DNA of 8,225 nucleotides from Microcaldota archaeon (lineage in GTDB: Archaea; Micrarchaeota; Micrarchaeia; Norongarragalinales; CAINOH01), in the NCBI GenBank assembly GCA_027371655.1, contig DAHXMR010000078.1, positions 1-8,225 on the forward strand, in the 5' to 3' direction. The position numbers and the translations under genes are program-made. Of this stretch, positions 5,885 to 8,225 are shown piece by piece (within the stretch, counting starts at the first letter, position 1; each line of letters starts with the position of its first letter). The notes below the pieces were generated by a model. It worked only from the letters and a program-made list of their open reading frames with translations. It had not been told where the DNA came from and did not search any database.

Positions 5885-6184
5885 GTGCCTTTTTGCCCGT
5901 CTTGCGGGGCTAAGATGCGCAAGTCCGCCGCGTTTTTGGCGGGGCAGAGGGTGCGGGCGTGGAAGTGCGGCAGTTGCGGGGAGGAAATAGCGCATCCCCT
6001 CGACGCCCAGGCCGCGCTTTCGTTGAACAAATTGAAGTGCGGCGTGGGGCTCAAAGTCGGCGAGTTGAACAAGGCGCCATACGTGCGTTTCACCAAGGAT
6101 TTTTCCGTAGTGCTGCGCAAGGGCGCGCACGCGGTTGCCACGCTCCTGTCGCCGACGGAGATACGGATAAAACTTGCAGACTGA
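5885..6184 (+). CDS. Small zinc-ribbon protein with a possible AbrB-like C-terminal domain
   Basis: This 99-aa protein begins with two zinc knuckles, CPSCG (Cys4, Cys7) and CGSCG (Cys28, Cys31), a classical four-Cys zinc ribbon. A linker containing LDAQAALSLNKLK joins it to a roughly 45-residue segment, LKVGELNKAPYVRFTKDFSVVLRKG, ending in TEIRIKL. That segment has the strand-strand-helix-strand rhythm of SpoVT/AbrB DNA-binding domains (VGxLN-xxVRxPKD-LxxxLxKG). The AbrB assignment is a pattern judgement, not certain. If right, this is a small DNA-binding regulator; otherwise it is a zinc-ribbon protein of unknown role. GTG 5885 is the first possible start in a frame that opens at 5861, and it puts Cys4 next to the N-terminus. 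It has its own TATA-like element and is not part of the purine operon. It converges with the next gene, 59 bp away. Confidence 0.75.
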   Translation: MPFCPSCGAKMRKSAAFLAGQRVRAWKCGSCGEEIAHPLDAQAALSLNKLKCGVGLKVGELNKAPYVRFTKDFSVVLRKGAHAVATLLSPTEIRIKLAD

Positions 6185-6243
6185 TTCGGTGTCGGCAAAA
6201 ATCAGGGGAAAAAGCGGAAAACGCGTGTGCTGATTCGGCGCAT
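6185..6243. other. Convergent gap between two stop codons
   Basis: The 59 bp between the zinc-ribbon stop and the minus-strand gene's stop contain no gene. CTGATTCGG occurs at 6181-6189, overlapping the first stop, and again at 6230-6238. Short T/A runs are present but I see no convincing hairpin terminator on either strand. Confidence 0.4.
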
Positions 6244-6843
6244 TTATTCCGCGAATAATGCCGGCAGCATTTTTTTGTCGGCTTTTTCGGCAATTTTTTG
6301 GCGCGAGGCAGAGCTTAGTTTTTCGAGCTCTTTGACCATTTCGTTTGCTTCTTTTTCCGGAAGCTTTTCCAGATCGAGCCGTCCTTGTACCGCTATGTAG
6401 AATCCAGACGGTTTCTTCTGCTCCAGCCTAATTGGCTGTTTCCCCTCGTGCTTGGTTATTCCACTCTGCCCGCCTATGCCGAGCCTGACCTCATGGCCGT
6501 TTTCATGCCCAAAAGCGTAGGATAAATCAAAATTTCTTTTTGGGACCACTGTTGGATTTTGCATCAGGCCGTCGAGTTCCTGTTGAAACTGATTGTTGAC
6601 GCCTTTGACTATGGCGTTAGCCAGAAGGTCTTCCGAGACGGCCATTTTTTCGCCTTTGGCGTAGGGTTGTTTCCTGAAAGAATTGCCCGTTTGTTTGTTC
6701 CGTGCGTAGAAGCCCCGGCTGTTCAGGAACTTTTCCATCAAATGCAATCTGCCGATCGCGATGCCGGGGGTGCCCGCAAGTATTTTGCCTCCGCTGCCAA
6801 AATACAAGTGGTCTATTTTGTGTCTTTGTGTTTCCCAAGGCAT
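6244..6843 (-). CDS. Unrecognised 199-aa protein
   Basis: I do not recognise this protein. It has no signal peptide, membrane segment or cysteine cluster, so it is probably cytoplasmic. The N-terminal 80 residues are basic with glycine-rich stretches (FGSGGKILAGTPGIAIGRL, about 15-33). The middle is likely helical (DLLANAIVKGVNNQFQQELDG). A segment rich in Gly and His follows (AFGHENGHEVRLGIGGQSG, about 111-129) and may be beta-rich. The C-terminal 45 residues are charged and strongly helical (EKEANEMVKELEKL), possibly a coiled coil. ATG at 6841-6843 is set by a perfect AGGAGG nine bases upstream; a TTG at 6859-6861 lies upstream of that site and is rejected. Its GC is about 50%, against about 60% in the purine genes, which suggests a different history. 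Codon structure, the strong SD and an upstream TATA-like element make a real gene likely. Confidence 0.75.
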   Translation of the reverse strand: MPWETQRHKIDHLYFGSGGKILAGTPGIAIGRLHLMEKFLNSRGFYARNKQTGNSFRKQPYAKGEKMAVSEDLLANAIVKGVNNQFQQELDGLMQNPTVVPKRNFDLSYAFGHENGHEVRLGIGGQSGITKHEGKQPIRLEQKKPSGFYIAVQGRLDLEKLPEKEANEMVKELEKLSSASRQKIAEKADKKMLPALFAE

Positions 6844-6852
6844 GCGCGGAAT

Positions 6853-6858
6853 CCTCCT
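6853..6858 (-). promoter_or_regulatory. Perfect Shine-Dalgarno AGGAGG
   Basis: CCTCCT on the plus strand reads AGGAGG on the minus strand, nine bases before the ATG at 6843. It is the strongest ribosome binding site in the window and fixes the start of the 199-aa gene. Confidence 0.8.
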
Positions 6859-6867
6859 CAATCAATA

Positions 6868-6980
6868 CCTAACGTTTCGCCTTAAAACCGTTGCGGATTA
6901 TTTAGCCTTGTAGTTTAAGTCGGTTTTGTTCCTAAGGTCGCTTAAAACCGAGACTAAGAATACAAAGCTGGATTATTTGG
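6868..6980. repeat. Degenerate tandem duplication in the upstream region of the 199-aa gene
   Basis: Two similar units follow each other. Unit 1 (6868-6905) has CCTAA, then CTTAAAACCG (6881-6890), then GGATTATTTAG (6895-6905). Unit 2 (6931-6980) has CCTAAGG, then CTTAAAACCG (6941-6950), then GGATTATTTGG (6970-6980). The order of blocks is the same; the spacers differ by small indels. Between them CGGTTTT (6921-6927) is an inverted copy of the AAAACCG half. The whole 6862-7041 region is otherwise gene-free and AT-rich in its first 120 bp. Confidence 0.65.
6895..6905 (-). promoter_or_regulatory. TATA-like element for the 199-aa gene
   Basis: On the minus strand this reads CTAAATAATCC, 51 bases before the ATG. 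That position allows a transcription start about 25 bases downstream and a short leader carrying AGGAGG. A near-identical CCAAATAATCC lies 75 bp further upstream (6970-6980). Promoter function is inferred. Confidence 0.4.
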
Positions 6981-7041
6981 GGGGCGCCGGAAAAGAGGGG
7001 CGTGGAAGAGAACGGAAAATAATCGGCGGAAGAAAAAGCCG

Positions 7042-8225
7042 TTAGTTTTCGCTTATGCTTTTTTTCAGCTTGTCAAGCCTTGCCGCGTCGTACTCTTTCG
7101 CCTGGCGCTTGCGGGCGGACATCACTATTACCACCAGCGCGCCGAGTATGAGCGCGGAGATGAACATCGAGTTGTTGCTCAATGCGAGCACGAAGTACCC
7201 GATTATGCCCGCGTCGCCGGTCGCGCCGTTGATTTTCACGGGCTTGCTGTAAACGAGGTACCCGTTGCTTTTCACCTGCAGCGCGCCCTCGGCCTCAACA
7301 GGCGTGTTTGCCTGCACCCAAAGCGTGAGGTTGCGCGTCTGGTTTTGCTCGACCGTGATGCCGTTGGGCTCCTCCTGCGTCACCTTCCACTCGGGGGGCA
7401 GGCCGGTTATCTCCGCGGTCACCGCGTCAAGCGTTGCATTGCCGTCGTTGAACACGGTTGCGACTATCTTCACAAGCGTGCCGTTCGAGGTTTGCTGGAT
7501 GCTCGTGTTGCTTATCGCCTGCGGCGCCACGGTGTTTCCATTGCCGCCTTTGCCGCCGCTGCCCGAGGGGCATTCTGAAACAAAAACAGCCACGCTCCCC
7601 TTGCCCTTCGTGGTGAGCCCGCTGAGGCCGTCGGTGTTGGTGCCCTCGGCGTAAACGTCAATGCGGTTTTTTCCGAGTGCAAGCGAGTTCGCGTCAACCG
7701 TGACAAGCACGTTTGCCGACTCCCCGGATGCAAGCGTGACAACCTCGTCATCAGCGCCGGCATGCCTGCTTGTGCCTATGCGGTAGGTGTCCTGCGAAGT
7801 GCCCGTGTTCTGGAGCCTTGCGTTGAATTCCACGTTGTCGCAGCGGGTTGCCGAAAACACGTTTTGGGAAAAACGCAGTTCCGCGGACAGGCGGTCGTAG
7901 ACGTTGAAGCAAACGTATTTTTCCTGCACGACTATTCCGCCGTCGCGCACTGCCTGCACTCCCACGCAATACTTTCCGGTTACGGTCGAGGGCTGCACGT
8001 CAAGCATGACTGTTTTCTGCTCCCCCCGTCCGAGCGAAACGTAATCGTCGTTCAAGTAGGCCTCAAGCTTGCCGGTGTCGCCGACAAGCCTCAAATCGAA
8101 GGTCCCGGCGGCGCCGTTGTTCACAAGCGACAGTTCGACGGTGTTGGCCTCGCCCTGGTGCATGTCGACCTCGTCCTTTCCCGAAATCGCAAGCTCGTAG
8201 TAGGAAGGCGCGTAGTCCGATGAGA
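7042..8225 (-). CDS. Cell-surface protein with Ig-like (NEW3/CARDB-type) beta domains and C-terminal membrane anchor, 3' part
   Basis: The frame is open to the window edge, so only the last 393 codons are present and the N-terminus is missing; the Met at 8161-8163 is internal. About three tandem beta-sandwich units are visible. The first has LVNNGAAGTFDLRLVG and ends KYVCFNVYD. The second has NTGTSQDTYRIG, then TLASGESANVLVTV. The third has FNDGNATLDAVTAEITGLPPEW and resembles NEW3 domains of archaeal surface proteins. A Gly-rich linker (SGSGGKGGNGN) separates the second and third. Five N-glycosylation sequons cluster in the third unit and the linker to it (NTS, NGT, NAT, NQT, NLT). A hydrophobic helix (FISALILGALVVIVM) is followed by a basic tail of 25 residues, fitting positive-inside anchoring with the beta domains outside. 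Four cysteines before the linker could form disulphides. A structural or adhesive role is likely; no catalytic motif is seen. Confidence 0.85.
   Translation of the reverse strand, partial: SSDYAPSYYELAISGKDEVDMHQGEANTVELSLVNNGAAGTFDLRLVGDTGKLEAYLNDDYVSLGRGEQKTVMLDVQPSTVTGKYCVGVQAVRDGGIVVQEKYVCFNVYDRLSAELRFSQNVFSATRCDNVEFNARLQNTGTSQDTYRIGTSRHAGADDEVVTLASGESANVLVTVDANSLALGKNRIDVYAEGTNTDGLSGLTTKGKGSVAVFVSECPSGSGGKGGNGNTVAPQAISNTSIQQTSNGTLVKIVATVFNDGNATLDAVTAEITGLPPEWKVTQEEPNGITVEQNQTRNLTLWVQANTPVEAEGALQVKSNGYLVYSKPVKINGATGDAGIIGYFVLALSNNSMFISALILGALVVIVMSARKRQAKEYDAARLDKLKKSISEN

Noticed and set aside
5851..5913. 20-codon ATG frame before the zinc-ribbon gene
   Set aside because: It overlaps the zinc-ribbon start in another frame, has no ribosome binding site of note and no similarity pattern.
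6270..6298. T-runs as a plus-strand terminator of the zinc-ribbon gene
   Set aside because: These are the complement of Lys/Ala/Glu codons at the C-terminus of the minus-strand gene; pairing around them is short, so termination cannot be claimed.
7055..7252. Hydrophobic plus-strand frame opposite the surface-protein anchor
   Set aside because: It is the antisense of the transmembrane segment of the minus-strand gene, which has clear domain structure.

Overview
The window is most likely archaeal, probably from a GC-rich (about 60%) member of a DPANN-like or otherwise uncultured lineage. The clues are an archaeal-style PurD C-terminal motif (GDPEAMNVL), a HEPN/nucleotidyltransferase gene pair, a small zinc-ribbon protein preceded by a TATA-box-like element, frequent ATA isoleucine codons, Shine-Dalgarno matches to the 16S tail (AGGAGG, GGAGG, GTGAT), and a NEW3-like surface protein with a C-terminal membrane anchor. 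The lineage is an inference; no rRNA gene or other decisive marker is present.

Bases 1-5792 hold a plus-strand purine-biosynthesis cluster: the 3' end of purC (SAICAR synthase), purE (a class II, CO2-using AIR carboxylase), purF (PRPP amidotransferase with 4Fe-4S cysteines), purD (GAR synthetase), a two-gene HEPN/MNT toxin-antitoxin-like module, and purT (formate-dependent GAR transformylase). In pathway order the visible enzymes are PurF (PRPP to phosphoribosylamine), PurD (to GAR), PurT (to FGAR), then PurE and PurC (AIR to CAIR to SAICAR). The intervening FGAR-to-AIR steps and the late steps are not in the window. The class II PurE explains how the pathway could run without PurK. The cluster ends in a hairpin plus T-tract just after purT.

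The 173 bp between purC and purE is not empty: it carries what looks like the frameshifted C-terminal remnant of a carboxymuconolactone-decarboxylase-family gene.

From 5821 on the content changes. A plus-strand gene for a two-CxxC zinc ribbon fused to a possible AbrB-like beta domain follows a palindromic TATA element. Convergent to it is an unrecognised 199-aa gene on the minus strand, with lower GC (about 50%) and a perfect AGGAGG ribosome binding site. Upstream of that gene, 6868-6980 contains a degenerate tandem duplication that includes two TATA-like elements. The window ends in the 3' part of a large minus-strand gene for a cell-surface protein made of Ig-like beta domains with a C-terminal transmembrane anchor.
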